Under the pieces are notes generated by a model that was given only the letters and a program-made list of their open reading frames with translations, was not told the DNA's origin and made no database searches. Shown one piece after another: positions 1 through 12,936 of a stretch of 64,000 nucleotides of DNA. The stretch spans positions 682,001-746,000 of the forward strand of contig NC_041686.1 of NCBI RefSeq assembly GCF_900005765.1, given 5' to 3'. Source of the DNA: Plasmodium relictum. Lineage: Eukaryota > Apicomplexa > Aconoidasida > Haemosporida > Plasmodiidae. Positions within the stretch are counted from its first letter, which is position 1. Every line of letters begins with the position of its first letter. A program made the translations under genes and the position numbers.

Positions 1-424
1 TGAAAAAAATATTAATTTAGATAATGAAAGAGAAAGCAATAACGAAAAAATTTATTTTCCAAATTATTTTACTAATATATTAACAGTAGAAAGTGGGCAA
101 GTTGGCCTATTTTGTATTGAATCCATTAAAAGAAGTTCACATATTCTTCTTCAAAAAAATATCAATAAAGATATTACTAAAAAAGAACAACTTAATGACA
201 CATTTAGGGAAAATTTAAATAAATTATATCCATGGTATAACAAAATATGTGATATAACTTTAACTTCATCTATTGGAATAATTGATTTTATTGATATGCC
301 AGTAGGCTGTGTTTGTGTTTCAAATTCAGATTGTGTAGTTAATTATTTATGTGAAATTGTAAAAGATGAAGTAACAGATGAAATTTGGGCAATAAGAGTT
401 AATTTTTTAAAACCATTGAAATAA
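1..424 (+). CDS. C-terminal end of an unknown protein (partial)
   Basis: An open frame runs from position 2 to the TAA at 422-424 and gives about 140 residues; the start lies outside the window. The first 20 residues are Asn/Glu-rich, as in Plasmodium linkers. The rest looks like a folded domain, with an aromatic stretch (KLYPWYNKICDI), a Cys-containing hydrophobic part (DMPVGCVCVSNSDC) and an ordered end at IRVNFLKPLK. The mixed composition, with Cys, Trp, Gly and Pro, separates it clearly from the flanking noncoding DNA, so I take it as real coding sequence. I do not recognise the family. It is followed by about 1.6 kb without a gene. Confidence 0.75.
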   Translation, partial: EKNINLDNERESNNEKIYFPNYFTNILTVESGQVGLFCIESIKRSSHILLQKNINKDITKKEQLNDTFRENLNKLYPWYNKICDITLTSSIGIIDFIDMPVGCVCVSNSDCVVNYLCEIVKDEVTDEIWAIRVNFLKPLK

Positions 425-2021
425 AGATGCTTCCTATATTTTATAAAGAACTATTCCATAAATTAAAATAATTAAGAGCTATCAAATTAAATAAAATTAA
501 CTGGATTATAGAGAAAAAATAAATAATAATAATAATAATAAATAAATATAACGAATAAATTAAAAAAAAAAAGTTTAAGAACTAAAATAATAAAATTTTA
601 AAATAATTATATAAAAAATTAATTTTTACATTTTCATTGAAAAGTTTATAATTAAAATAGAATGAATTAGTAATTACAAGAAAAAATATATGTTACATAT
701 ATTTATATATATGTGTGTATATTCTTAATTTTTATCTATAATAATATATAAAAATAAATGAATTTTGAAAGATTTTTGCCTTCATTTTTTTGTTTAATTT
801 AATATTAATTAAAGAGTAAATTTTAAAATTATTTAAAAAAAAAGAAAATTTTTTTTTTATAGTTTTTGCAAATATTTATATTATTTTTTGAGTTTCCATC
901 TACTATGCTATTCTTAATTATGCATTGTCTAATTAAGGAATTAGTAAAGTTATGTTTAAATTTTAATAATATAAAAAAAAAAATATATTTTTTAATCATT
1001 CTTTATTATTATTTTTATAGCTTTTTTTATACTGTTATAAAAAAAAAATTAATATTTTTAAAAGAGTATCAAAAATATTTTTACTTATAAATAAAAAGAA
1101 TTAATAAAAACATAATATATATATATATTTTAACTATTTAAAATTAAATGATTTTTTAATAGAATAATGTAAGATAAAAAATTTATTTAAAGCATATTCC
1201 TATATTAAAGTTATTATTTAAAAGAAATATTCTTTTATTTAATCCGATTTATGTAAATAAAATATATGTTTTTCTCTGTAATTGTTCTTTATATAGTTCA
1301 TTACTTATTTTATTCTATTTGTTATTTATGTGCACTTAACGCTCTCTTATTTATATATTCATTTTGTTATTCATTATTTATTTATTTAATTTTCTTATTC
1401 TTCCCTTATATATATATTTATTAATTTGCATATCAGTTTCATCTTTCATTTTACAGTACCATCATCCTTTTATTACAATTGTTTATGATCATACTATTCT
1501 TTTTCATAATCACAAAAACTTTATATTTTAATATAAAAAAATAAAGTGTCAAAAATAAGTAATTTACATTAAAAAGAAAAAAAAAAATTTATTTCTTTTT
1601 AAATATTTTTTTAAAATAAAAATTTAGTTATTTGTTTCTGATATAATATGTACACTATGCTATTTCGTAAAAGAAAAAAAAAAAGTGAATTTTTTTTTTA
1701 CTTCTTAAGAAGAAAAGACAATTAACTAAATATATATTTTCATTCTTTTCTTCCACTTTATTTTTTATTTATTTTTTTTTTTTTTATGTTTATATACTTA
1801 ATTATACGATAATTATATTATTTTTACATTTTATAATTTTATGTATGTATATATTTATTAATGTATTTAATTTTATGATATATCCTCAATCTTGATACGC
1901 GACATGTGCTTGTTCATTTCTAATTTTTTTCTTTATTCTATTGCGTTTTTTCCCTTTTTTTTTTTTTTTTAACAGATTTCGTATTCCCTGCAAACAGATG
2001 AAAAACTTTTCTTAATTCACA
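425..2021. other. Intergenic, 3' UTR and upstream region, no gene seen
   Basis: About 1.6 kb of A/T tracts. An open frame at 866-1090 encodes only Phe/Ile/Leu/Lys/Tyr-rich peptide and is not credible. The part from about 1200 onward is slightly less AT-rich and probably holds the promoter and 5' UTR of the next gene. Polypyrimidine-AG acceptor-like sites end at 1975 and 1997, so a 5' UTR intron is possible. A five-codon upstream frame occupies 1998-2015. Confidence 0.5.
1330..1335. promoter_or_regulatory. GTGCAC hexamer, possible AP2-I site
   Basis: A palindromic GTGCAC stands in one of the few GC-containing spots of this intergenic stretch, about 690 bases before the 404-residue gene. GTGCAC is the known core motif of the apicomplexan AP2-I factor. 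One hexamer without expression data is weak evidence. Confidence 0.2.
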
Positions 2022-3236
2022 ATGATAATTGAAAATAGGAAAAAAGACTTAGAAATTAGGATATATGAAGAAGAAATATATGAAGATTTACAAAAAGCAT
2101 ATAAAGAAAATTTTTCTAAATACGTTAATGAAGATAATTATGAAATTTCTACTTATAAAGCAAGTGCAAATATATTAGATTACAAAATATATCATGAAGA
2201 TTTTCAGAATAAAAATAAAAAAAATGATTCTGAAATTATACATAAAAATATTGATGCAAATAAATCATTTAAGAAATTCGTAGGAAAAAAAATAAACATT
2301 AAAAACGAATATTATGACTTAATTATAGAAGATGGAAAAAATAAAAAGGAAATAATAGACAGATATATTCCATTTTGTAAATATAATACAGGAGTCCTTT
2401 CAAGAATTATTGAAATAAAGAATATACTTTCAAATATTAAAAATCACATAAATTCTAAAACAAAACTTATAAATAATAAAAAATTATTAGCTACAGACGT
2501 TCTTTCCGATTTACTAGAAATAGATAATAAAATTAGTGCAATTATAAAATATGGTGAGATATATGATCTTAATTTTTTTGATAATGTAAAATATTATAAA
2601 TATGTAAATAATTCAATAAAATATAAAAATTTAAACATTTTTGAAATTATTCAGAAGTTAAAAAGAATTCCCAATAATGATCAATTATATAAGAAAATTA
2701 AAATTGTAAATTTCAATAATATATTATCAATTCAGAAAAAAAATCTTTACAACAAATTCAAAGAGATTGTTTACAAAATAGATGATTTTCAGTCTTTATC
2801 ATATGAAAATTGTTTTAATGAAAAAGAAAATATTGCAAGTATTTTACTTTCCTTTTACTTATTTATAAGTTTATCCTTAAACGAGAATATGAACAAAAGA
2901 ATACTTAATTATATATATTTAATAAATTTAAAAATAAAAAAGTGCAAAGAATACTTAGAAAATGAAAAAAATAATAAAATACTAAAAATGCTTTCTAATT
3001 TTAAATCACTTACAAATATTTATTATGATGAAGAATCTTTTAAAGAAGTATTTCTTCTAAATTTAAATCAAGACAATGAGGCATTATTACAATTATATAA
3101 AAAATTACTAGATAATGAAATAAAAGTTGATTTAATATCGCATGAAATCAACAAAATAAATAATATAATTGAATTAATAAATAAAAATTTAGATAAAAAC
3201 AATGAAATAATAAAATCATTATTTAGTAAATTATAA
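2022..3236 (+). CDS. Conserved-looking protein of unknown function, 404 aa
   Basis: Single-exon frame of 404 codons. An in-frame TAA at 2013-2015 lies just ahead of the ATG at 2022, which supports this start. The N-terminal third is charged (KKDLEIRIYEEEIYEDLQKAY). The middle has a more ordered part around DRYIPFCKYNTGVLSRIIEI, and the rest is mostly predicted helix. The last 60 residues have heptad-like Ile/Leu/Asn spacing that suggests a coiled coil. I see no signal peptide, membrane span or catalytic motif, and the family is not recognised. It converges on ABCI3, whose stop codon is only about 375 bases away. Confidence 0.8.
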   Translation: MIIENRKKDLEIRIYEEEIYEDLQKAYKENFSKYVNEDNYEISTYKASANILDYKIYHEDFQNKNKKNDSEIIHKNIDANKSFKKFVGKKINIKNEYYDLIIEDGKNKKEIIDRYIPFCKYNTGVLSRIIEIKNILSNIKNHINSKTKLINNKKLLATDVLSDLLEIDNKISAIIKYGEIYDLNFFDNVKYYKYVNNSIKYKNLNIFEIIQKLKRIPNNDQLYKKIKIVNFNNILSIQKKNLYNKFKEIVYKIDDFQSLSYENCFNEKENIASILLSFYLFISLSLNENMNKRILNYIYLINLKIKKCKEYLENEKNNKILKMLSNFKSLTNIYYDEESFKEVFLLNLNQDNEALLQLYKKLLDNEIKVDLISHEINKINNIIELINKNLDKNNEIIKSLFSKL

Positions 3237-3610
3237 TTTGAAAAAAAAAAATTCTATCAAAATTTTTATTATTTTAAAAGAATATTCCATAAATGATAAT
3301 TTTTTTCTTATTTTTGAATTCTATTTGTATTTTTTTTTTTTTTTTTTTCTTATTTTTTGCAAATTCACTTTTTTCATTGAAATTTTATATTTCAAAAATA
3401 ATTATATTAAAAATTTTGTGCTTAAATATTTCATATTATTAGTATTAGTTTTACATAAATATGAACATGCTTTTTTTATTTCTTTTATTTTTTCTGTTGA
3501 TTTTTTTTTATAAGAATTAAAAAATTGTAATTAAAATGCTTAATATGATATTAATGTTTTTTTAAAAATTATTTATTGTTAATAAAATGTCTAAACATAT
3601 AGTGTTTATA
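3237..3610. other. Short convergent intergenic spacer
   Basis: This spacer separates the stop of the 404-residue gene from the stop of ABCI3 on the other strand. It holds T-rich tracts and a Phe-rich open frame (3238-3513) that looks like noise. The two transcripts probably end or overlap here. No distinct element is visible. Confidence 0.5.
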
Positions 3611-6600
3611 TCATAATAATTTTTTAAACATTAAAAGAAAAATGTCATTAGCACTAGCATTATTTATATCTATTTGTTCTACTTCCATTTCTTCATCATT
3701 AAATTTCAGTTTTTTATTAATCTCTGTAAAAGAAAGAAAAAAAAATTATATACACAAATTGCCTAATAATATATATATATATATATATTATTTCTTTAAT
3801 TACCTAATATTTTAAAAAAGTTTCCGTTATTCTTTATTTTCAAAATAAATAAATAATGGTTGAATTTTAATATTTCGGAATAAATTCTGTTTACTCCTTT
3901 ATATTTAAAAATAAAATTTTGAATTTTTTTAAACGTAACTCCGGATATAATAAATTTAAATAAATTAAAAATAGATATATATTTATTTTTGTTTAAATAG
4001 CAATGTAGATATGAAAACTTATCTATCATCAAATTAAAAAGTATTTTATGAAATTTAGAAATATTTAAAAAATTGATTTTTCTGTAATATTTATTTTTTT
4101 TATTTGTTTTAAAAATATAATAAAGATTTTGTATTGTCAATGAATTCTCTTTTGAATATTTTTCAAGAAATAAAATAATAGAATCCATTTGTGTAATATC
4201 ATTGCAGCAATGCTTTTTTTTTTTAGCTTTTGAATTTTTATAAAAATTGTTCAAAACTTTTTGATACTTCTTAAGTGATTTTTTATATAAGGAAAAGTAC
4301 ACATTCATATATTCTCTTACTTTACATTCAGGTATTCTTTTTAATTTTATTTGAAATAAATAATGATTTTTGAAATTGTTTCTTATGTTTTGTATATAAT
4401 TCTGATAAATAATTGCATTTTTATGAAATAAATATAAATAATCATAATATAACATATCTGTATAAATATGAGTGTAAATTGCAAAATTCTTAAAATCAAA
4501 TTTAATTTTTAATATATTCTGTTTTATAAATGAATCAATAATATTTTGATTGACACTTTTTAAATTTGATGAAATAGAGCATTCTAAATAATCGTTTTTT
4601 TTACTCGAGTTGATAATTTTTTTTTTTTCTTTTAAAATACTATTATTTTTTGTTTTTTGTTTCTCCATTTTCTTTTTTTTCACATCACAATTGTTGACAC
4701 TTATACTATTCTTTTTTTTTTTTTCATCCAGATCTATATACGATGGTGCATTGCCAATATCAAATGGTACATAATTTATCTTTCTGTCATATTCATTAAG
4801 TAATAATATATTTTTTAAAATTATGTTTATATAAATTTGAGAACAAAAATCAATGTTATCATTTAATTTATATAAAAAGATAAGTTTGTTGTTTTTTAAT
4901 AAATTTATCATTAATTCGACTTTTTTTTTCATACCTCCACTTAGCTGATTACAAGCTAGGTGAATATTGCATTTTAAATTAACTATTAACATTAATAAAT
5001 TGATAATATAATTTAACTCATTATAATTCAACTTTAACTTTTTAAATGTTAAAATTAATTTAATATGTTCATATATAGACATATATGGTATTAATATAAT
5101 TTTATAATCATTTTCTTTAATTTTCTGAAATTTTTTTTCGGAATACTTTTTGTTCCTTTTGTAATTATTATTTTCCTCATTATAATTAATATAATTACTT
5201 ATTTCACCGTTATTTTTACATAAAAAATATTTAAAAAAATATAATATATTTAAATCATTATTAAATATGGTAGAAAAGGTGTAAATTTTATATTTTTTTA
5301 TTTTTATATTTAAATTTTCTAATATATAATTTTCATTATTAAAACAATTCTCTTCCTTTTTTTCAGTATAACTTACAAAGTTATCATGTTTTATATATCT
5401 TTCTTCCTCTAAATCATAACTTACATTAGTTTCTATTTCAGATGAATTATATTTTCTATAACTTATATTCTTATTTTTTTTTTTTAAATTCAAGAATTTC
5501 TTCATAAAATTCAAGATGTTAAAAAAAATATGTATTTTTTTTTTTTTTTTCCTATAATCTTTATTAGATAAGTAGAAATGTTTTAGGAAGAATGTATACT
5601 TTTCTTCTGATACATTTCTTTTAATTTTTTCTTGTTTTTCTTTATGTACTTTAATTCTTCTCAATTGTAATAATTTATACAATATTATTAGCAAATATAT
5701 AATACAATTAATTGATAAAAAGATAAAATCCCCTTCCGTGTTGAAATATTTATTTGAATCATCACAAATATCTTGTATTTCTCCTAATTTCAACTCTAAA
5801 TTATTTTTGTTAGTATTATTTAAAAATGCAAAACTATTTTTTTCACTTTTGTCAGTACCATTTAAGTAATAAAAATGACTTTTTATATTTAAACATAAGC
5901 TGCGGATATTTAATAAATGTGAAAGTAAAAAGGAGTCAAATATTCTGAACATGCATACAATAATATATGATATATATATTAATATATTATTAGAATATGC
6001 ATACGATAAAATAAGTAAAACATAAATTACGATACATATTATACCACAAAATATAAAATTAAAGAACAAAAAAAGTATATAACTATTGAAATATAAAGAA
6101 GAGAACATGCATATAGATAAAAAAATATTAAATCCATACAATAAAAGAAAAAAGAAATAAGAGATATAAATAAATTGCCAGTGATCAAAAATATACATTA
6201 CTATAAAAAGAAAAATTAAGTATATAAAATAATATAAAAATTCCACAAGTAATAAATGGAAATAATGAATATACTTGTGAACATGAAAATTCTCAAAAAT
6301 TTTTCTATGTCCCATTTCGTTTTTTAGTCCATCAAAGAAAACACAAAAAAAAATAACTAAAGATAAAAATATATAGACGTTTATATAAAAGTCACTAAGA
6401 AAATTCTCATGATATTTTATATTAAATGGTTCATTTACAACTTCAAGTTTACTGAAGCTTTTCAAAACTTCCTTTTCGTAATTTTCTTTATCCTTTTTTA
6501 TCATGAAATTGTTTTTATTGTAACATTCATTATTATCATCATTAGTGCTAATATTTTTATATGCTATATTTAAATCATCATTTAGATATTCCAATTTGCT

Positions 6601-9600
6601 ATAATAATCATTTGTTAATTTTTTATATATATTATCACTTTGTATATGTTCATCATATGTAATAAAATGATACGGCTCATTTTCCTTATAATATAAGAAT
6701 TTTTTTTCTTTTTCATAATTATCTTCATTAATTGTCTTTTGAAAATCAAATAAAATGTTAAATATAGAATTTACATAATATGCATTTGAATGAATAGATG
6801 TATAATTATAAAATAAATTTATATTCATTTCTATCTCAATGTTATTATTTATATCCCCCTCATCTTTTTTTTCTTTAATAAAGAAAACAATGGAACCTAA
6901 TGATATATCATTATCATTTTCTGATTTTCTTTTTAAATAATTATTTATATCATCATATAAATTGTCTTTATTTATATAATCATCTATATAATTTATTTTT
7001 TCTTTTAAACAATATTTTTCTAAGAGAGCATTTATTGTATTATTATAATAATTAAATGAATATGTTGTGAATCTATTAAAATTATGTCCATTTTTCAATT
7101 TTATTGTATCGTTTATAGTATTATAATTTAATTTATTTTTCTTTTTAATTTGTTCTTTTAATGATAATTTTCTATAATTAAAATTCCCATACCCATTATA
7201 ATTTATTATATTCATATCTTTGTATGAATTCATATCTTCATCTTTACTCATTTCTCTTTCATATATGATATAATAATTTAAAGTAGTATCTTTTATATTA
7301 ATAGAGCTTATTGTGTTATGATCTAATTTAATATTTTTAATTTTCCCAAATTTTGAAACGCATTTTATTATAAAAAACCCAAATGATAAAATAAGCAAAG
7401 GCACTAAAAATTTATACCAGTAAAAACTTTTATTATATAAATCTTTTTTAATTTTTAAAAATAACATAGGTTTAATATATATATTAAAGTTGTTAATTAA
7501 ATTTTTAAACAAAGAATTTCTTTCAGTTGTTTTCTGTAAATATCTATTTTTATCTATTTCCTTTACATTACCATTATTTTTTTTTTCTTCTATACCTATA
7601 CTGTTTTCATTTGTTGTTTCATCTTTTTTATCTTCTAAAAATGTCCTTTCTTCATAACTATTTTTGCTATTTTTGTTATTAACTAAAATTTCACTTAAGT
7701 AATCAAAATTATCAAAGTATATTTTTCCATTTTTATATTTACTGAATAATAAGTCATTTTGTTCATTAAAATATTTTAAATTGGAATAATATATATAAAA
7801 CAAAGGATCTATTTCTATTAAACACCTAATGTCTTTATCCTGAACATTTTTTAGAAGTTTTTTCTTTTCATTATATGTATATATATATAAATAAGTATAG
7901 TATATATCTATAGTTTTTATTTGATATGTTAACACATTTTTATATTTATTTAAAAAACAAAGTGATTTTTTTAAGGATTCTATTTCATTTATTTTATATG
8001 TGCAATAAATATAATTTTCGTTGAAAAATATAAAACAATTTTTATTTTCTTCTCTAATGCATTTAATAAAATTTATAATCTCTTTTTTTAACACAGTATT
8101 TTTTTTATCTTTTTCATTTGCATAATTCAATAATACATTAAATCTAGTATTATTATAATTATTATTATTAAAACTAAAATTATTAATTTTATAATTGTCA
8201 TAGTTACTAGCTTTTCTAGGGGCATGAGAAATGCTAGTGAGAATATTTTTTTTATTTTCTGAATTTTGATATAGAGATAACATAACTTTGTCTTGACTTA
8301 AATAATCAATTTCCTTATTAATATCTTTATTATATTGAATATTTAAAATAAATTTGTAATCTATTAATTTTTGAAAAGAATTTTTTGATCCATTATAAAT
8401 AATTTCACCATTTTTTATTACTGCTATATCATTAGCAAAATTATTAGCTTCATAAATGTCATGTGTACAGATAAAAATAATATTATTTTTTTTTATTTTA
8501 TCAAAAAAATTAAACAATTTCATTTTTGTCTTTATATCTAAAGCAATAAATGGCTCATCTAATATGTAAATATCTTGTTTCACAAGAAAACAAATAAATA
8601 TAGAAATTTTTTTTTTTATTTCATCTATCAGATTTCTTATTTTATCATTCAAATATCTCTCAAGATCTAGATCATTTAGAATTTTTAATGTTCTTTTTTT
8701 TTTTAAATACTTATCAACGTTTTTGTTATAATATAATAAAAAAATTTTGATCGATTCATAAAAAGTTAAATTATCATATAATATGACATTTTGACTGCAA
8801 TAGCTAATTTTAAATTGATCATTTTTTTTTTTTTTTAAAATTTTATTTATAAAATTATCTTTATTATGCAAAGAAACGTTAGATATATTACTTCTATTAT
8901 TATTAATATCAATGAATTTTTTTGGCCTTTTTTTTAAATTATTATTTATAAATGTTATTTTTCCACTATCTTTTGTTATCATTTTCGTTATAATATTAAT
9001 TAATGTAGATTTTCCTGATCCATTTTCTCCTAGCAAAACAAATACCCTATTACTTTTTAAAGTTAACGAAACATCTTTTAAAATGTGCTTGTTACCGTAA
9101 TACTTATTCACATTTTCAATTATCAAATAGGAATTGTTACCGTGCATTTCATTATTATTTCTATATAAATTATTTTCTTTTGGTTTTATAGTATTCTTTT
9201 CTATTTTTATATCCATTTTTCTTGTAAGGTTTGTTAAATGCTTTTTCATATTTTCTTCATCAGGATCACTTAATTCATACATTAATTTATCTTGTTTATT
9301 TATAATACTATTCCTTTTTTTCTTTATATTTGATATATTTAATCTTCTTTGTTTAAAAAATATTATAAATGACAAAATTATAATTAATAATATAAAGGAG
9401 CTAACAGAATACAACAAAAGATCCATCAAACTTATAAATTCAATCTTAAAAAATAATTGCATATAACTTACTTTAATGTTATTTTTAATTAATATAAAGA
9501 AAAAATCTAATGCTAAACAAAAAGACGAATGTGGTATTAACAAAACAAAGAATAAAAGAACTTTATTTACTCCTGAATGAATGATTAAACGGAATGATGA

Positions 9601-12108
9601 ACACAGAAAAAAAAGAAGAAATGTTGCAATATAATTTATTGAGGCATTATCAGAAAATTGCATACATATAACAGTAAATAGTAAACTATTCATCAAAAAG
9701 AGGTATACATACGTAAATAAAATAAAATAATTAATTGAATGTAAATATACAAAAAAATAAATAATAAAAGTAAAGAATATATTATAGATAAATAAGATTA
9801 TGCAATAAAATAAGATCCAAGAATAATAATAATAATATTTATTTATTTTGATACAACATAAGAAATTTACTATATTCATTTTCCTTTCTTTGTTTATATC
9901 AAAACAAATGTTTGCAATAAATAAACAAACGCATAAAAATATTATTACTCGGAATATATTTTTTTCAAGAGTATCAAATGCATTAATCTTTGCATTTTTC
10001 ATTGGCATCTTAAACAAAAAAAATTCATTCAAAAATAATTTTTTCAACGGACTCTTTAAAATATAATTTTTGTTAGTTTTATCATTATTCATAATTCTTT
10101 CATATTTTTCTAAATTATAAGAATAATATTTGAATAGAAATGAATTAAAATAATATTCCAAAACTATAAAGAAGCTGCAGTAATACCATTCGTTAAGGAA
10201 AATATTAAATGATAAATCATCAACGGTATTAAAATTTAAAAAATTTTGCTTTAAATTTATATTGATATCATTAAAAAAAAATTTTTGACCAAAATTTAAT
10301 AAAGCATAATCACCTACACTTATTTTATAAGATATATTATTTATTAAATCATTTTCAATAATATATCTCTTTTTACTAAAACTTAAATTTTTTTTGTTTA
10401 AATTATAACTTTCTGCCTTAGTTAAATATTTGTTTTCTATATCCTTTGAATTAAAATGATTATTATTATAGTATTCTTCATATTTTACTTCATTATCAGA
10501 ATTGCTATTAAAAATTTTTTTTTCTCTTTCCTTATTTTTTTCAAATAGATAAGAAAAATTTAACTTACTTTTTTTTTTTAAGTCATTTTTATTTTGAATA
10601 GCTAGTAACCCACATGAGAAATTTGTTTCTATTAAATTACTTTTCACAAAATTAATAAAAAATAATCTTTTTTTTTCATCATTAAAAAATTTTTGGTAAT
10701 GGTTTTCATCTTTAAAATTCATAATTTCTTTTATAAATGATTTATATAATTCATTTTTTTTAATCTCTTTTAAAGTGTCTTCATCTATTCTTATATTTAA
10801 TAATTTATTATATTCTTTTTTAGAATAAACATTTTTATATAAATCATCTAAAGTGATGGACTCCTTATATTTTAAATTTTTTTTTAAAGTATTTAATATA
10901 TATGCTTCTTCTGAATTTTGCTCTTTTATATTGTAATAATTATTATATTTTGTCTCCTTTATATCGTTTTTTTTTAATTCTATTGCAAATTTTACATTTT
11001 TTAAGCAATCTTCTTCATTTTTATAGATTTTAAATAAATTTAAGTCATTTTCCTCAGCAAATGACATAAAGGAATTTGTTATATCATTTTCGGGAGTAAT
11101 ACATATATGATTTATATATATATCATTACCTATTTGCCTTAAAAAAAAAAAAGGAAAATATATAAATATTATATTAAAATTGGATATTATAAATTGAAAG
11201 TTGACAAAATAAAACGTATATGCCTTATATTATTTAGAAATTTCAATAAATGTTTCTTTTTCTGTTTTTAAATATTCTTTTAAAAAAAAAGTTATTTTTT
11301 AAAAACTCACTTTGAACATAATTGATTACTCAAAAATAGAATATAATGGTGTATTGAATCATTTAATTTAACTTTATCAGTTTTTGAAGAATAATTTATT
11401 TCTATAGAGTCTAAAAAAAAATATATATATATATATTTAAAACATCATAATTTAAAAAAAGAAAGTTTTAATATATCTCTATTCTTAATTGATATATAAA
11501 ATTTTATTATCATTAAAATTATCCTATTTGTTATTAATAGAATTTTTTAAAATTTCATTTATTTTTATTAATTTTTTTTTCGATACATAAATAAAAGATA
11601 AATAAATAAAATTCTATAAAACACAATTAGAAATACAAAATATATATATTAAAAATAATTTTTTTTTTTTTTTTTTTTTTTTTTTTGCATTAAAAATATG
11701 AAAACTTCATTTTAATTACCCTTCACATAGTAGGATAAAAATAAATAAAATAAAATTAAAAAAAAAAAAAAAGGAAAAATTTCGAAACAGATGTTAAAAT
11801 TTTTCTTTTAATTTAGTCCAAAAAATTTTTTTTGTGAAATTTTTATAAATACACAAAAAATGTAGACATATAAATATACATATATATATATATATATCAG
11901 AAATGTAATAAGAATAAAATTGTAATAAATACTTATATATTGTAATTTTATTATTTTTAAGTTTACATTTATCACTTATTTTCCTTAGAAATATATGAAA
12001 TGCTATTAAAAGGAATGGTACTAATAAAAAGAAAAAATAAAGAATGAAATTTTTTCTTTTTTCATAAAATATTTTCTTTATTAATCCATGTAACTTGCGG
12101 ACTTTCAT
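3611..12108 (-). CDS. ABCI3: ABC transporter ABCI3, two half-transporters in one chain, 4 coding exons
   Basis: The model joins 12108-11967, 11410-11311, 11137-3804 and 3723-3611 for 2562 residues. All introns are GT-AG (donors GTAAAC, GTGAGT, GTAATT) and the phases close. Exon 1 supplies a basic start and a membrane helix at about residues 21-41. A cluster of helices precedes NBD1, which has Walker A GENGSGKST at 784-792, a Q-loop at YCSQ, Walker B YILDEP (D941, E942) and the H-loop FICTHD. Its LSGGQ position reads LIDEIKK. A second block with a large extra-membrane loop and about six helices leads to NBD2, where LSGGM is intact (2146-2150) but Walker A and B are unrecognisable. From memory, P. 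falciparum ABCI3 lies in this gene order and is an ABCA-like membrane transporter whose amplification or mutation has been linked to drug response. Substrate cannot be read. Donor choice for exon 1 (11967) is the least certain point. The second intron from the left of the transcript (11411-11966) is 556 bases and holds a long T-tract. Confidence 0.9.
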
Positions 12109-12936
12109 CCTAATACTTTGAATTTATGTTATTTTTAACAAAAAAAAAAAAAAAGAGACTAATTATGTATTGTATAATATATGTTTTACAAAAAAATTAT
12201 AGAAATAAAGTAAAAAGATAGAAAAAAAAAAAAATTATATTAAAAATAAATAATTAAGAATAATTAAATTTTAAGCAATTCTATTTTGCAAATTAAAAAA
12301 TAAAAATAGTAATGTAGAAAATTGTATATAGAAGAAATTTAAAAAAAATATATATTAAATAATTAACATATTAAAAAAAAAATATAATAATAAAAATTTC
12401 TCATAAAATTAAAGAATATAGAATCTTTAAAAATATGATAATTTACAATAAAATTTTCAAGAAACATAAAAAAATATGTATACTATTTACAAAATCTTTT
12501 TATTTTTCTATATATTTTATTTTTTAAATAAACTTTAAAAATTTGAAATTTTACTTTTCACTAAAAGGAGTAGAATGAACAGAAAAAAAAAGGATCAGCA
12601 ATAATTCATTTGCACTTCTTTTTTTAAATGATTTTTCAACAATATTTTTGTTTCATAATATAATAATGTTTCTAGATAAATTTTAAATTTATTAGATGTT
12701 TTTTTTTCTTATATATAAAAATGTAGTGAATTTCTTAAAACTTAAAATTTGCATTTAGTGAATTATATTTTCAGTTTTTCTTTTATAAAAAATAGAAAAA
12801 ATTATATTTTTGTTAAGAGTTTATTAATTTCTTATTAAAAATTGATACATTATATATATAAGTTACCACATTTTTTTTTTTTACAAAATAAAATATATTA
12901 CACATAATTTTAATTTTTCCATAAAAACATAATAAA
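12109..12936. other. Intergenic, no gene seen
   Basis: About 830 bases of A/T-rich DNA between the start of ABCI3 and the stop of the eEF1B gene, both on the - strand. It should contain the ABCI3 promoter and 5' UTR and the eEF1B 3' UTR. I see no coding frame, structured RNA or repeat beyond A and T tracts. Confidence 0.5.

Noticed and set aside
8912-10066. Three open frames on the + strand opposite ABCI3
   Set aside because: They are antisense shadows of well-supported transporter sequence and encode Phe/Ile/Leu-rich peptides.
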